DNA of 64,000 nucleotides. Source: Magicicada septendecula. Its lineage: Eukaryota; Arthropoda; Insecta; Hemiptera; Cicadidae. Below are positions 33,563 to 43,945 of the stretch, piece by piece. Position numbers and translations under genes: made by a program. Each line of letters opens with the position of its first letter. Within the stretch, counting starts at the first letter, position 1. Under the pieces are notes generated by a model, which saw only the letters and a list, made by a program, of their open reading frames with translations, made no database searches and had not been told where the DNA came from. The stretch covers positions 371,213,258 to 371,277,257 of the forward strand of contig CM068372.1 of assembly GCA_034769895.1 (NCBI GenBank). The letters run 5' to 3'.

Positions 33563-35449
33563 ATGTATGAAAACACGTCAACTGAGTCGGCCAATAAAGG
33601 CGATTCAGGTATTCAAACAGAGTCACTGTTAACGAGTGAAAGTAATGTAGACGAATCGAAAATCATGAATGAAGTTGCAATTCATTCAACACCTATTGTA
33701 GTAAATCAAAATAAGAAGTCCGATGAGGACAATATGTTAACACGATTGTATAATATGATGTATAGTAATTTCAGTGAACTAAGAGGGGATATTAATATTA
33801 AATTCGATGAACAGAATAGTCGTTTGGACGTTCAAAATAGAAATTTCAATACCAAATTTGATGAACAGAATAGTAAATTTGATATTATAAATAGTCGTTT
33901 TGATGTAAGTGAGGTTAAGTTCCATGAGTTAAAGGGCAATATAAGTAATATTGACCAAAAATTTGATAAGCGTTTACATGATATGAAAGACAATATTAAT
34001 AAACGTTTAAATGAGACGAATGAATGTTTCAATACATTTAAAGAACAAGTGATAGGCTCAGTAAATGAACAGTTGAATAAGCATATCATTAATGTAAATA
34101 AACAAGTGTCAGAGACAGTCAAAATACAAGTGCATGAGCAAATTCAAGAGTTGAAAGATAATTTTGAAAGTAGGATAAATAAGTATAATGTTGATAATGA
34201 GTGTAAATTTAATTGTGTAGTAGAGAAAATAGAAGAAGTTAGAGATAACATTGAGACATATGAAACTAATGTTAATTTCAAAATAAATGAAATAGAAAGC
34301 AATTGCGATAGCAAAATAAGTGAATGCCAATTGAGTTTTGCGAATAAAATCTTAGAAATCAATTACAATGTTGATAGTAAGATCAGTGAAACAGAAAGTA
34401 GTTGTATGTCAGAAATACAGCTATTAAAAGGTGCTGTAGAAATGGTAAATAATGCCAGTATTCAGTCTGAACGTATAACTAACAACAAGTTTAATTTAAT
34501 GGAACAAAAAATAATCAATGTTAAAGATGACTTGAAAACGGTAATAAATAAAACATTAGACAGTGTCCATGAACAAGTAGTAATCACCCGTAATGTAGAT
34601 AGCGAAATAGAGTTAGAGTCATTTACTGGGGATAGGAGGGGGGTACACCCTATGCAATTCCTAAATAGAGTAAGAGACTTTAATAGATTTTGTAACAATA
34701 ATTGGGAAATGAAATTATTGAAAGTTATGAAATGTTTTAAGGGAAGCCCCTCAATTTGGGCGGAGGTACATAAGGGAGATTGGTTAGATTTCGAAAGTTT
34801 TGAAGGGGATTTTAGAAGTAAATACTGGTCTGAAGAGGACCAAGAAGTACTCAGAAGCAAGATAATGGGGTCGGGTAATTTTGGGACTAATGGTAATAAT
34901 GTCACCATTTACGTAATGAAAATGTACAATGAGGCAAAATACCTTGAACCACCGTTACCGTTTAGATCATTTGTACGTCACATAAGTAAACATTTACCAA
35001 GGGAGGTGCAGATTAACCTAATGACGCGAGAAGTGGAAGGTATAAATGATCTTGAACAAATATTAGATATTTTCCAAAATATCAGGGACCGGGAAATTGG
35101 TAGGCGCCCAAACCCGTCAGGGGTACATAACAACGAGAATCATAATCATAATCAATCTAGTGGGACACCAAACATGTACAGAGGGACAAGGGGAGGCTAC
35201 AATAATAACTATAGACGTGATGACTGGCGATGTGGAGAGTGTCATTGTGAGAACTATGGTAGTAGAACAACTTGTTACAGGTGTCATAAAGAGAGGAGTT
35301 GCCAACGCAGCAATACTGAACATAACCAAAATAGTCAACCACAGAGAGGAGGGAGCAGCAACCGAGGAGCACCGGGAAGCAGTGGAACTTCCAATAGAGG
35401 TCGTGGTGGACACACTCCAGGCCGTGCAAACACCCAGACGGAAAACTAA
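33563..35449 (+). CDS. gag: Element A Gag with a RanBP2-type zinc finger
   Basis: The frame has 628 codons from ATG 33,563, the first ATG in frame after a stop. Residues about 1-55 are polar (HSTPIVVNQ). Residues about 60-340 are a very long coiled coil of repeated KFDEQNSR-type and NVDSKISE-type segments. Residues about 350-510 look like a capsid-type region (GVHPMQFLNRVRDF, FEGDFRSKYW, HISKHLPREV). The C-terminal tail is Asn/Gly/Arg-rich. Within it W555-x-C557-x2-C560-x3-N564-x6-C571-x2-C574 matches the RanBP2-type zinc finger signature. No CCHC knuckle is present. RanBP2-type fingers are known to bind single-stranded RNA or protein partners; a packaging role here is inference. Confidence 0.88.
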   Translation: MYENTSTESANKGDSGIQTESLLTSESNVDESKIMNEVAIHSTPIVVNQNKKSDEDNMLTRLYNMMYSNFSELRGDINIKFDEQNSRLDVQNRNFNTKFDEQNSKFDIINSRFDVSEVKFHELKGNISNIDQKFDKRLHDMKDNINKRLNETNECFNTFKEQVIGSVNEQLNKHIINVNKQVSETVKIQVHEQIQELKDNFESRINKYNVDNECKFNCVVEKIEEVRDNIETYETNVNFKINEIESNCDSKISECQLSFANKILEINYNVDSKISETESSCMSEIQLLKGAVEMVNNASIQSERITNNKFNLMEQKIINVKDDLKTVINKTLDSVHEQVVITRNVDSEIELESFTGDRRGVHPMQFLNRVRDFNRFCNNNWEMKLLKVMKCFKGSPSIWAEVHKGDWLDFESFEGDFRSKYWSEEDQEVLRSKIMGSGNFGTNGNNVTIYVMKMYNEAKYLEPPLPFRSFVRHISKHLPREVQINLMTREVEGINDLEQILDIFQNIRDREIGRRPNPSGVHNNENHNHNQSSGTPNMYRGTRGGYNNNYRRDDWRCGECHCENYGSRTTCYRCHKERSCQRSNTEHNQNSQPQRGGSSNRGAPGSSGTSNRGRGGHTPGRANTQTEN

Positions 35450-35457
35450 CAAGGACA

Positions 35458-38400
35458 GTGAGTGAAGGGACCCCACCATTGTCGACAAATGACTGCGGGG
35501 CCCAAGATAACAAATATACAAATAACGTCATCTGTACGGATATGTCCAAGGAACTGATGGAGGAAGAGGACTTGGAGACAGCCAGACCAGAAACCGGACT
35601 GACAGAGGTAAGAATCCAAATTGAAGGTAAGGAAGTAAAAACTTTAGTCGATACAGGTAGTGAAATTTCTGTCATTTCTGAACACGTATTAGAGAGTTTG
35701 CAAGAAATAAATAAAAATATCCCAATTTTGCCAGTAGCGGGGGTGACCATTGTAGGTATTACCGGGGTTAGGAGTAAACGTGTAACTAAACAAGTACATT
35801 TGAACATGGTAATTAAGGGAGTAGAATATGACAACACATTTTTAGTAGTAAGGGGACTAAATTTGGAGGTTATTCTGGGGAATGATTTTTTGATAAAACA
35901 CAAGGCGGTAATTGATTTCCAGAAGCGGTTGTTAGTATTAAATAACGAAGGTAGACCAGTTGAGATTAACTTTGAGCGGGTAGTAGATAAAGTCAGAATT
36001 TCGGGAGTTAAGATGATACTGAATCGGGCCAGTAAAATAGAAACGGAAGTTAATACGTATGTATGTAGAGAGAGAGAGTTAGGGGGTAATATAAATAATC
36101 AAATTTGGGAGGATAGAGCGGTAAAATTTTGTAGTGAGGGGCGTGATGTAGGGAGTTCTCAACGCAAAGCGTTGTGGCAGGTAATAGAGTGTTTTCGAGA
36201 AGTGTTTGCCGATGTATCAGGGAGGGCAAGGGATTATGAATGTGAATTAAAAGTAAGGGAACACGCACCCTATGTACAAAGAAGCTATCCGGTACCTTAT
36301 TCAAAGAGGAGGGCGGTTCAGGCGGAATTAGATAAAATGTTGGAAGGGGACATAATAGAAAGATCAGTATCACCGTACTCTAACCCGTTAGTAGTAGTCA
36401 TTAAGAAAGATGGCCGCGTTAGATTATGTTTAGACGCCCGTAAGATTAATCAGATAATTATCCCGGACCGGGAGTCACCCGAAGCAATAAATGAAATCTT
36501 CCAAAAATTCAGTGGAGTTAAATACATGACCTCATTAGATTTAACCGCGGGGTACTGGCAAGTCCCGTTAGCATGTGAAAGTAGGAAATACACAGCATTC
36601 CTGTTCAATGGAAAGAATTACCAATTTAAACGATTACCTTTTGGGCTGAATACCAGTGTAGCCAGCTTTATAAAATGTTTAGATGAAATACTCCAGCCAC
36701 AAAATTTAGATTTTTTAACTATTTATGTAGACGATATATTGATAGCATCACGAACATTTTCCGAACATGTGGAACATTTAGAATATGTATTAGATAGACT
36801 GCGTACAGGGGGGTTGACTGTCAATTGGGAGAAGTCTAAATTCCTACAGAAAGAAATACATTTTCTAGGGTTCATAATTACACCAGAGGGGATAAAACCT
36901 AACCCAGAGAAAGTAGAATCAATTTTAAAATTCCCAGAACCTCGAAATATTAAGCAGTTACAAAGTTTTTTAGGGCTATGTAATTTTTATGGAAAATTCC
37001 AGAAAAACTATGCCCATATAACTTCTAAGTTGAGCGCAGTGTTACAAAAGAACAAACAATGGAAATGGGGGGAAAGAGAACGAGAGGTGTTTATCGAAAT
37101 AAAGGACCACTTTAGTAACATGATCATGATGAATCACCTTAATTTTGAACGCACATTTTATTTACAGACCGATGCTAGTAACATCGCATTGGGTGCAGAA
37201 CTGTACCAGGAGGACGACGAAAAGGAGCATCACACCATCGCTTTCGCCAGTCGTACCCTACTAGCGGCTGAAAGAAACTACACAACAACGGAGAAGGAAC
37301 TATTAAGCATTGTTTTTGCGGTGAAGAAGTTTCGAACATACCTACTGGGAAATTCCACTATCATCCGGACGGACCACAAGGCATTATCCTTTTTAAACAC
37401 CTGTAAGTTGACACACAGCAGGATAACCAGGTGGGTGCTAGCTTTACAAGAGTACAATTTTAGTTGGGAGTATATAAAAGGGGTAGAAAACAAAATACGT
37501 GACACTTTATCTAGGGTAGATACAGAGGGAATAAGAACAAGGAGGGATTTAAAAGAAATAGAAATTTTTAGACTTAGCAGGGAAGATAGATTATTTGGGG
37601 AAGAATTGAGAGATATTAATAGTATGCAAAGAACAGATCTTAAATTGAACAAAATAATAACTAGCTTAGAGTCCGACTTAGAGGAGTCAGGGTATAGCCG
37701 TTATTTCCAGATTTATCAAGGGAGTTTATTTAAGAAAGTAGAGGGGGGAGAGCGTGATTGGAGGTTAGTTATACCGGAAGGGTTGGTAGATAAGATAATA
37801 TGGGACTGTCATTTTCGGTATGGGCATTTCGGTGCTAGGAAATGTGTAAATGTATTAAAAGAATCATGCTTATTTAAGAATATGGAACGGAGGGTTAGAA
37901 CTTTACTCCGAGGGTGCGATTTATGCCAAAAGTCAAAAGTAGTTAATTACCGTTTAGAGGGAGAGATGAGGTGTGTTAAAGTAGAAAAGCCTTTTGATCT
38001 AGTTGCGGTAGACTTGTTTGGCCCTCTACCAAAGGGAAGGGGAGGCGTCATGTACATTTTTGTAGTATTAGATACATTTACGAAATTTGTTAGATTATAC
38101 AGTGTAAAGCGGGCCACTAGTAAAGTACTAAGTGAGAAAATAACGAAGGATTATATGATTAAAACCGGAAAACCTAAAATAATATTATCTGACCATGGGC
38201 CCCAATTTATTAGTGGAATATGGCGACAAACTTTGGGCTGGGAAGGTATCATACCTAAACACACGGCGGTATATCATCCTCAGTCGAACCAAGCCGAAAG
38301 AGTCATGCGAGAATTGGGGAGAATTTTCCGGGCATACTGTCATGCTAAACATAGTGAATGGCCAGCCTATGTGGGAAGAATTGAAGAATGGTTAAACTGT

Positions 38401-38814
38401 ACAACTCATGAATCAACGGGGTTCACACCATACGAGCTAGTCAAGGGAAAACGTCCACCTAGGATCCTGGAACAGCTGTTCAATTTTCCACCGGAAAGCA
38501 ACCCACGAGATCTGGAAGTAAAACTTCAACTTGCAAATGAAAACTTATTAACGAAGGGAGAAAGAAGAAAACGGCTTCATGACGCCAAAGGTAAGTGGGT
38601 CAAGTACGAAATAGGTCAGTTGGTATTAGTAAGAAGACACGATTTATCAAGTGCACAAGATAAAGAGATTAAAAAATTCTTTTTGTTGTATGAAGGACCA
38701 TATGAAGTTGTTGACATTAAAATGGATAATGCTTATGTTTTACGAAATCAAATGACTGGGGAATTTGTGGGTACCCATAACGCCACCAATTTAAAAAAGT
38801 ATTGGTTAAAATGA
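35458..38814 (+). CDS. pol: Element A Pol polyprotein (protease, RT, RNase H, integrase)
   Basis: About 1,118 codons are open, in the -1 frame relative to gag and open well upstream of the gag stop at 35,447, so it is probably made by frameshifting. No ATG opens it; the listed start is a GTG chosen for convenience. The protease has LVDTGSEISV (Asp near residue 65). RT has RLCLDARKIN, GYWQVPL, RLPFGLNTS and TIYVDDILIAS (YVDD near 423). RNase H has QTDASNIALG (Asp near 572) and TDHKALSFL. Integrase has a His/Cys zinc site (CHFRYGHFGARK ... CDLCQKSK), VDLFGPLPKG, LSDHGPQF and HPQSNQAER as the DDE triad, and a C-terminal EGPYEV motif. All catalytic motifs appear intact. Confidence 0.92.
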   Translation: MSEGTPPLSTNDCGAQDNKYTNNVICTDMSKELMEEEDLETARPETGLTEVRIQIEGKEVKTLVDTGSEISVISEHVLESLQEINKNIPILPVAGVTIVGITGVRSKRVTKQVHLNMVIKGVEYDNTFLVVRGLNLEVILGNDFLIKHKAVIDFQKRLLVLNNEGRPVEINFERVVDKVRISGVKMILNRASKIETEVNTYVCRERELGGNINNQIWEDRAVKFCSEGRDVGSSQRKALWQVIECFREVFADVSGRARDYECELKVREHAPYVQRSYPVPYSKRRAVQAELDKMLEGDIIERSVSPYSNPLVVVIKKDGRVRLCLDARKINQIIIPDRESPEAINEIFQKFSGVKYMTSLDLTAGYWQVPLACESRKYTAFLFNGKNYQFKRLPFGLNTSVASFIKCLDEILQPQNLDFLTIYVDDILIASRTFSEHVEHLEYVLDRLRTGGLTVNWEKSKFLQKEIHFLGFIITPEGIKPNPEKVESILKFPEPRNIKQLQSFLGLCNFYGKFQKNYAHITSKLSAVLQKNKQWKWGEREREVFIEIKDHFSNMIMMNHLNFERTFYLQTDASNIALGAELYQEDDEKEHHTIAFASRTLLAAERNYTTTEKELLSIVFAVKKFRTYLLGNSTIIRTDHKALSFLNTCKLTHSRITRWVLALQEYNFSWEYIKGVENKIRDTLSRVDTEGIRTRRDLKEIEIFRLSREDRLFGEELRDINSMQRTDLKLNKIITSLESDLEESGYSRYFQIYQGSLFKKVEGGERDWRLVIPEGLVDKIIWDCHFRYGHFGARKCVNVLKESCLFKNMERRVRTLLRGCDLCQKSKVVNYRLEGEMRCVKVEKPFDLVAVDLFGPLPKGRGGVMYIFVVLDTFTKFVRLYSVKRATSKVLSEKITKDYMIKTGKPKIILSDHGPQFISGIWRQTLGWEGIIPKHTAVYHPQSNQAERVMRELGRIFRAYCHAKHSEWPAYVGRIEEWLNCTTHESTGFTPYELVKGKRPPRILEQLFNFPPESNPRDLEVKLQLANENLLTKGERRKRLHDAKGKWVKYEIGQLVLVRRHDLSSAQDKEIKKFFLLYEGPYEVVDIKMDNAYVLRNQMTGEFVGTHNATNLKKYWLK

Positions 38815-41753
38815 AATAATAAAAAATAAAAAATAATACATCAAACCTGTAATTGAACATAAACTAAATAATTACAAAAATTATATAACTAAATAACTAT
38901 AAATAATATAAAACAGTAAGTGGTAGCGGGTAGATGTTCCCCACTTGTCCCAGTGGGGTTCGTCTATTTCAGGGACGCGCCCCTGCCCACGCGAGCCTTG
39001 GTTTTCTCCATGTACCTTTATTTTCGGAGGAAGCTTTGTCCCTACCTTTCGTCCTAGTTCTTGACCTTTTAATAATCCTTATCCCTTTTATCTTCCCGAT
39101 TTCCCTAACCCTCCCCTTAGAGTAAACACATAAACAATAGTTACACAAATTGGCACACTTTTTGGAACCATTTGATTGCCTTAATTCTAAATACTATATT
39201 AGGGTAATCCTCAAAATAAATAAACTGGCGTTATTTATGAATTGTAAACTCATCCCTTAATTAGGTAGGTAGTGGAGAAGTTTTGTGGCTGAGTAGACAA
39301 ACTAGATAATACATTTCTGTATAGTCTAATAGGATAATTGTATATAGAGATGGGGTTGTAGATTAGTGGTTGTGGTTTATTTTGTAATTGAAAAAAAAAA
39401 GAAAGAGAGGGTAGTGCATTATATTCACTTGAGTTGGGTTCTGTTTGTTTTCAATCGCATCTCTGTATACTATTATCCTGTACAAGTAAGGTATAACCTA
39501 TTTACAGGTAATTAAGGAAAAATAATTTTGGAAAATATTCTAAAGTAAAGCTATGTAACCAAAAGGGTTTAATTATTATTTTGTGGTACCTGCTATGTTA
39601 GGTTATGAGTAGGGGATTATGGTATTAAGAATGTGATTGTGGAGGAACTTAAAGAGAGATTAGAACCAATGATGTAATGTTTGTAAAATTTATTGAAATT
39701 TTAAGAAGAACTGAAACATTTAATCACGTAGAATCATTTTGAAAATCGTAATCAAAGTCATGGAAATTGTTTTGAACAAACGAAGAGATTAAATAGAATT
39801 GTAGTGGTCCTTGGAGTAATGTAATATTGTAAATGTTAGTGCTGTGTTTAAATTCATTTTGATTCAAATTGAAATTGTAATTTTATATATTTTACACATT
39901 AACTGCATATAATGGTAATCAAAGCTAAACTGTCTGAGTGGAGAATATTAAAGTCAATTTTATTAATGAAGCCTATTTTGTATTCATATTCAAAGTGTTT
40001 CAAATAATATAGCTACAGTTAAAATGTTTTTAAGAAAATGTTATTAAAGTAATTGAAAGGTGAATTAAAATTATATTTGTTTCGAATTGCAACAAATAGA
40101 CTTTGACAAATATGTTAACAAGAGGAATTATAGAAATGAAAATTTTGCAGGAAGTATATATGCCAGTCCATGATGTAACCAGAATGTTTAGACGATGTGA
40201 GTCTTGCAGACTAGTGTTTATATAAACAGGTGTGGTATGTTGAGACTAATGTCTGTAGTCATGCTTGGTGACAATAACAAAAAATGTTGTAGTCTGCTGA
40301 ATCAGTATCTTATTGTGATAGAAAAGAATTGAAATTAAATTTTTTTTACCGACCAAATAATAATGAGGCAATTACTGTAACTTTTGAGATTAATTGAATT
40401 AATTAAAGTAAATTAAATACAATTAAACTAATTTAGTAATAAAATTAATAGAAACGATTTTTAACAATGAACTTAACTTTATTTTCATTTAAATTCAAAT
40501 TGGAATTATAAAGTAAATACTAATTGATGTCAATAATGATTAAAATATTCATTTAACACTGACAACTGATGGAAAATGTTCAGGATGAGATAGTGTCTGG
40601 AAAATAAGATGTGTATATTACTGCCCAAGTAACTTGTATCAATGCTAATCTATATTTTATGTTTTAACTGTAGATTCCCCACCTAAGTGCGGTCATAACC
40701 CTCACCGGACCATGACCGTGAAAGTAGTTAATTGTGGCAAATCATAAATTTTACTTGATATAACCGGCTTGTGGTTTGTTTTATTTTGTCAACCCGGTGG
40801 TTTGTTAGATTTAGTAGGGGGGGCTATTTTTTGGGGAATCTACCAAATTTTGGAACAGGGCTATTTTCACCCAGATAGGGGTGGTAGTCCATTAGGGGTG
40901 TATAAATAAAAAACAGTAGGTTATATGTATACCGAATTTTATTGTAACGCCGAAGCAAGGATGGGGGTGGAATAAAAGAAAAAAATGTCCACCCCTTCCG
41001 CATCAGTCCTTGTGAAAGCAACTAGACGCCACAGTCTAGGGGGGGTAATAGTGAGTGTGGACGGGCAGTGACCCAGTTACAGGTCACGAGGGAGATGTGG
41101 GTTACGGCGAGGATGAGGCTGAAAAAGGCCAAGAAGCCTCGCGCAGACCACATTAAAATGTAACGGGTATCAGGGGTTAAGGGATAAAAGGGGGGTAGTA
41201 AAAAAAAAAAAAAATTGTTTATTCTATATAAATATGAGTAGGCAAGTAAGGATATAATTTTTATTTATTGTGAGTTAATGTTAGTTTGTATAATTAATGT
41301 GTCATTTTGGTTGGGCAACATTGTATGGGGAATATTATTCAATTTAACTGGAATTTATGTGTATCATTGTAAACCAATATTGTTTTATTAATACTATATT
41401 TTTTTTGGGTCTATAATATAAAATGAGCCAGTACGTTGTCAATGAACCAGTACGGCTAAGAGGAAACGAATCAGTTGTGGGATATGGAGTGATGGAAGGC
41501 CACTTGTCAATTTTTTAATCAAATGTTTTAAAGTCAGGCGATACTGGGTCGGGTATCTGTTCGATTTTTCGGTGTTGGGATCTCGAACAGAGAAGTCCAG
41601 TAAGATCGGATGGGTGCTGTCGCAGTCGCCAGACTAGGGGGGTAAGAACCCATGATGTAGTAGAGTGTTCAGGGGGGTTGCGGCGCCATATCCTCACTGA
41701 TCCTCTTAGGTTTAGGCAATAAGAGTTTGAACGCTCCTGCCTTCAATTTCTTA
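38815..41753 (+). mobile_element. Element A 3' untranslated region (2.9 kb, no ORF)
   Basis: This long non-coding stretch between pol and the polypurine tract has no ORF above about 65 codons on either strand, so there is no envelope or accessory gene. Parts are shared with element D (40,160-40,320 and 41,430-41,760). The F2 remnant matches near 40,670. Confidence 0.75.
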
Positions 41754-41765
41754 TTGGGGGGGTAT
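41754..41765 (+). other. Polypurine tract of element A
   Basis: The sequence TTGGGGGGGTAT lies directly before the 3' LTR. Elements D and G have the same arrangement, a G run then TAT. Confidence 0.8.
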
Positions 41766-42826
41766 TGTAACGGTACGAGATTGTGGGGCCAAGATAACAT
41801 TTTAAAATTACATTCTCTATGCAGTCATTGTTCACCCTTGTAGAACCCCGAGTTAGTCAACCAGCTAGGTTGTGTTTATTGCAGAAAAACGTCTATGTTT
41901 TGTCTCCGTACTCATGCAACGCAGACCGATTGTGAAATAACATCAACCTGCGCCTCAGCCGTGAATCACGAAAGAAAGTAATGTAACTGCACATTGCGCC
42001 AGGCGGCAAAAACATTGCTCACCTTCCCGCCTATGCTAAGGCGCCCTTTCAATAGCACCAATGAGAGCACATATGCACGATCATGTGACCAAAAAACACG
42101 GTATGCAATTTAGCAAACTAATGCCAGTGCTATCGCAACTCTTGGCCGCGCGGCCAGCCTACAACAACATCTAAGAGTAAAAAAAGTTATGTCGGCCGAC
42201 TTAATCATCTTCCAGAACGTGAGGCGTTAATTAGTAATCAATAAGAAACATGAGACAATAAACCGTAAAATCAGTACCGGTACCAACAGTGGCGTGAGTG
42301 CGAGAGAACTCAGAAATCGGTCAGTTAGTGAACTGGTGTCACGCTTAGTATACGTGAATAATACGGGTGTGCATTGGAGGCCAGCCATTATCAGGATGAG
42401 TACAACCTTTTAAAGTTCAATTAATATGTCATAAAATTTGCTTTTATAAATACTTTAATAAGTAACAGAGATCTCTAATAGAGGGGAGTTTGGTTAAAGC
42501 TTAACGAAAAAAAGAAAGTGTGTGTGTGTGGTTATATACTGGTTCATTTTCAATTTTCTTATACGTATTCAGTAATGTTAATTATCATAGTATTTTTTAA
42601 AAAACCAAAGTTAACAAAGATACTGTCATTTGTAGAAGTAGAAGAAGGGGGTGATTTTCGATAAATAAAATAAGTATGTATTTTAGACAGTAGAAAATGT
42701 GTTAGCGTCATTTTCACATATCAAATCCAAACAATCCTTTTTGCAGCAGTTTCGTCTGAACGACCCTTGGAATAAAAACCCGAAGGTAAGAGATAAATAT
42801 AATATAAATTAATCTGTAAAGTTTCA
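41766..42826 (+). repeat. 3' LTR of element A (1,061 bp)
   Basis: It starts TGTAACGGTACGAGATTG after the polypurine tract and ends GTTTCA at 42,826, where transposase sequence resumes. It is nearly identical to 32,331-33,392. Confidence 0.93.
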
Positions 42827-42974
42827 AAAAACAGATCGAAGGAGACGATGGTGAGTTTACTGCCAGTGATGGGTGGCTTGATCGCTGGAAGAAACGTTTT
42901 GGTGTTTGTCAGATGACGATTAGTGGTGAAGCATTGTCTGCTAATAAGGACGCTGACCCTGACTTTAAAAAACA
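42827..42974 (+). pseudogene. Tigger transposase, segment 2
   Basis: Translation gives FTASDGWLDRWKKRFGV, the end of the CENP-B-type DNA-binding region with the typical (K/T)AS(D/T)GWL motif. It then reads into ALSANKDADPDF and is interrupted by foldback 2. The first codons at the junction with element A do not join cleanly to segment 1. Confidence 0.8.
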
Positions 42975-43055
42975 TGTAAAATATGGTAACCAAATCACTT
43001 GTACGAATTAATAAATTATTTACCTTAAATTATCCGCCGTGTGATTTCTTGTGCT

Positions 43056-43100
43056 TCGTCTATGACGCGTTTCAGAGCTTATGCTCCATCATCAGATATT
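43056..43100 (-). ncRNA. Hammerhead ribozyme motif, foldback 2, left arm
   Basis: This is the mirror copy on the minus strand: CTGATGA at 43,095-43,089 and GTC at 43,066-43,064, with the same stem II and ACGCGT. Confidence 0.75.
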
Positions 43101-43349
43101 AAAAAGTTAAAACTATCACTCTTGCGAGATCGTTAAGAAGTTAAAATGCCAAAATTTGCATATGAACCGTACGCGGATTTGGGTGCGCACCCGTTCAAGT
43201 TCATTCTGCCACTCCTTGGGTTGGCCCAATGCACTTGAGTGGCAGAATGAACTTGAACGGGTGCGCACCCAAATCCGCGTACGGTTCATATGCAAATTTT
43301 GGCATTTTAACTTCTTAACGATCTCACAAGAGTGATAGTTTTAACTTTT

Positions 43350-43398
43350 TAATATCTGATGATGGAGCATAAGCTCTGAAACGCGTCATAGACGAAGC
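43350..43398 (+). ncRNA. Hammerhead ribozyme motif, foldback 2, right arm
   Basis: CTGATGA is at 43,356-43,362. A 5-bp stem II (GGAGC/GCTCT with one G-U) with loop ATAA follows, then GAAA at 43,378-43,381, and ACGCGT as a self-complementary minimal stem III ending in the GTC triplet at 43,385-43,387. TAT before and ATA after can start stem I. A self-complementary stem III fits cleavage as a dimer, as known for Penelope-like elements and retrozymes. Confidence 0.78.
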
Positions 43399-43443
43399 AC
43401 AAGAAATCACACGGCGGATAATTTAAGGTAAATAATTTATTAA

Positions 43444-43945
43444 TTTAAAAAACACTTTTTTGACCTGCTTGATAAGGAAGGTATTTCCGGAGAACAAGTG
43501 TACAATTGTGATGAGACGGGTTTGAATTACCGTATGTTGCCGTCTAAAACATTAGCGTCTAAACAGGAAAAGGCCACACCAGGGTTCAAGAAGAGCAAGG
43601 ACCGCGTTACAGTTTTAGCTTGTAGTAACGCAACCGGAAACCACAAGTTGAGACTGACCTTGATTGGAAAATCTCGCAAGCCTAGGGCTTTTAAAAATCT
43701 TAAAGATTTAAGTTCTTTGCCCCTGCATTATACCCATCAAAAAAAGGCGTGGATGAATGGAAAAATTTTCAAAAATTGGTTTGAACAGGAATTTGTGCCA
43801 CAAGTTGAAAAACATTTAGCTGAAAACAATTTAACAAGGAAAGCAATCCTAGTTTTGGATAACACTCCTTCACATCCAGCAAATGACCAATTAAGAGATG
43901 GAGACATAAAAGCTTTGTTCTTGCCTGCAAATGTTACATATATAT
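43444..43945 (+). pseudogene. Tigger transposase, segment 3 (catalytic core)
   Basis: The translation contains YNCDETGLNYRMLPSKTLA, VTVLACSNATGNHKLRLTLI, WMNGKIFKNWFEQEFVPQV and ILVLDNTPSH. CDET carries the first and LDN the second catalytic aspartate of the DDE/DDD domain typical of jerky/Tigger transposases. The frame is open to 43,945, where element C is inserted in the NVTYI region. By family knowledge this domain cuts and joins the transposon ends. Confidence 0.9.

Larger units (their letters stand above)
32331..42826 (+). mobile_element. Element A: near-intact Ty3/gypsy LTR retrotransposon (10.5 kb)
   Basis: LTRs at 32,331-33,392 and 41,766-42,826, a primer site, long gag and pol frames without interruption, and a polypurine tract make this the best preserved element of the window. 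The two LTRs differ at about six substitutions and one single-base indel by my reading, which indicates recent insertion. It lies in the Tigger transposase gene. No clear target duplication is visible: GCGAT precedes it and AAAAA follows it. No envelope-like ORF is present. Confidence 0.9.
42975..43443. mobile_element. Foldback 2: palindromic element with hammerhead motifs in both arms
   Basis: Arms of about 200 bp (43,006 onward and up to 43,445) are near-perfect inverted repeats around a loop of roughly 24 bp at 43,214-43,238. An unpaired extension of about 31 bp (42,975-43,005) precedes the left arm. TTTAAAAAACA is present at 42,964-42,974 and 43,444-43,454, an 11-bp target duplication. 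The interrupted gene resumes in frame after the second copy. There is no ORF. The design is the same as that of foldback 1, but the arm sequences differ outside the ribozyme core. Confidence 0.85.

Noticed and set aside
38815..41753. Possible envelope gene making element A an endogenous retrovirus
   Set aside because: No ORF above about 65 codons, no signal peptide or transmembrane pattern is seen.
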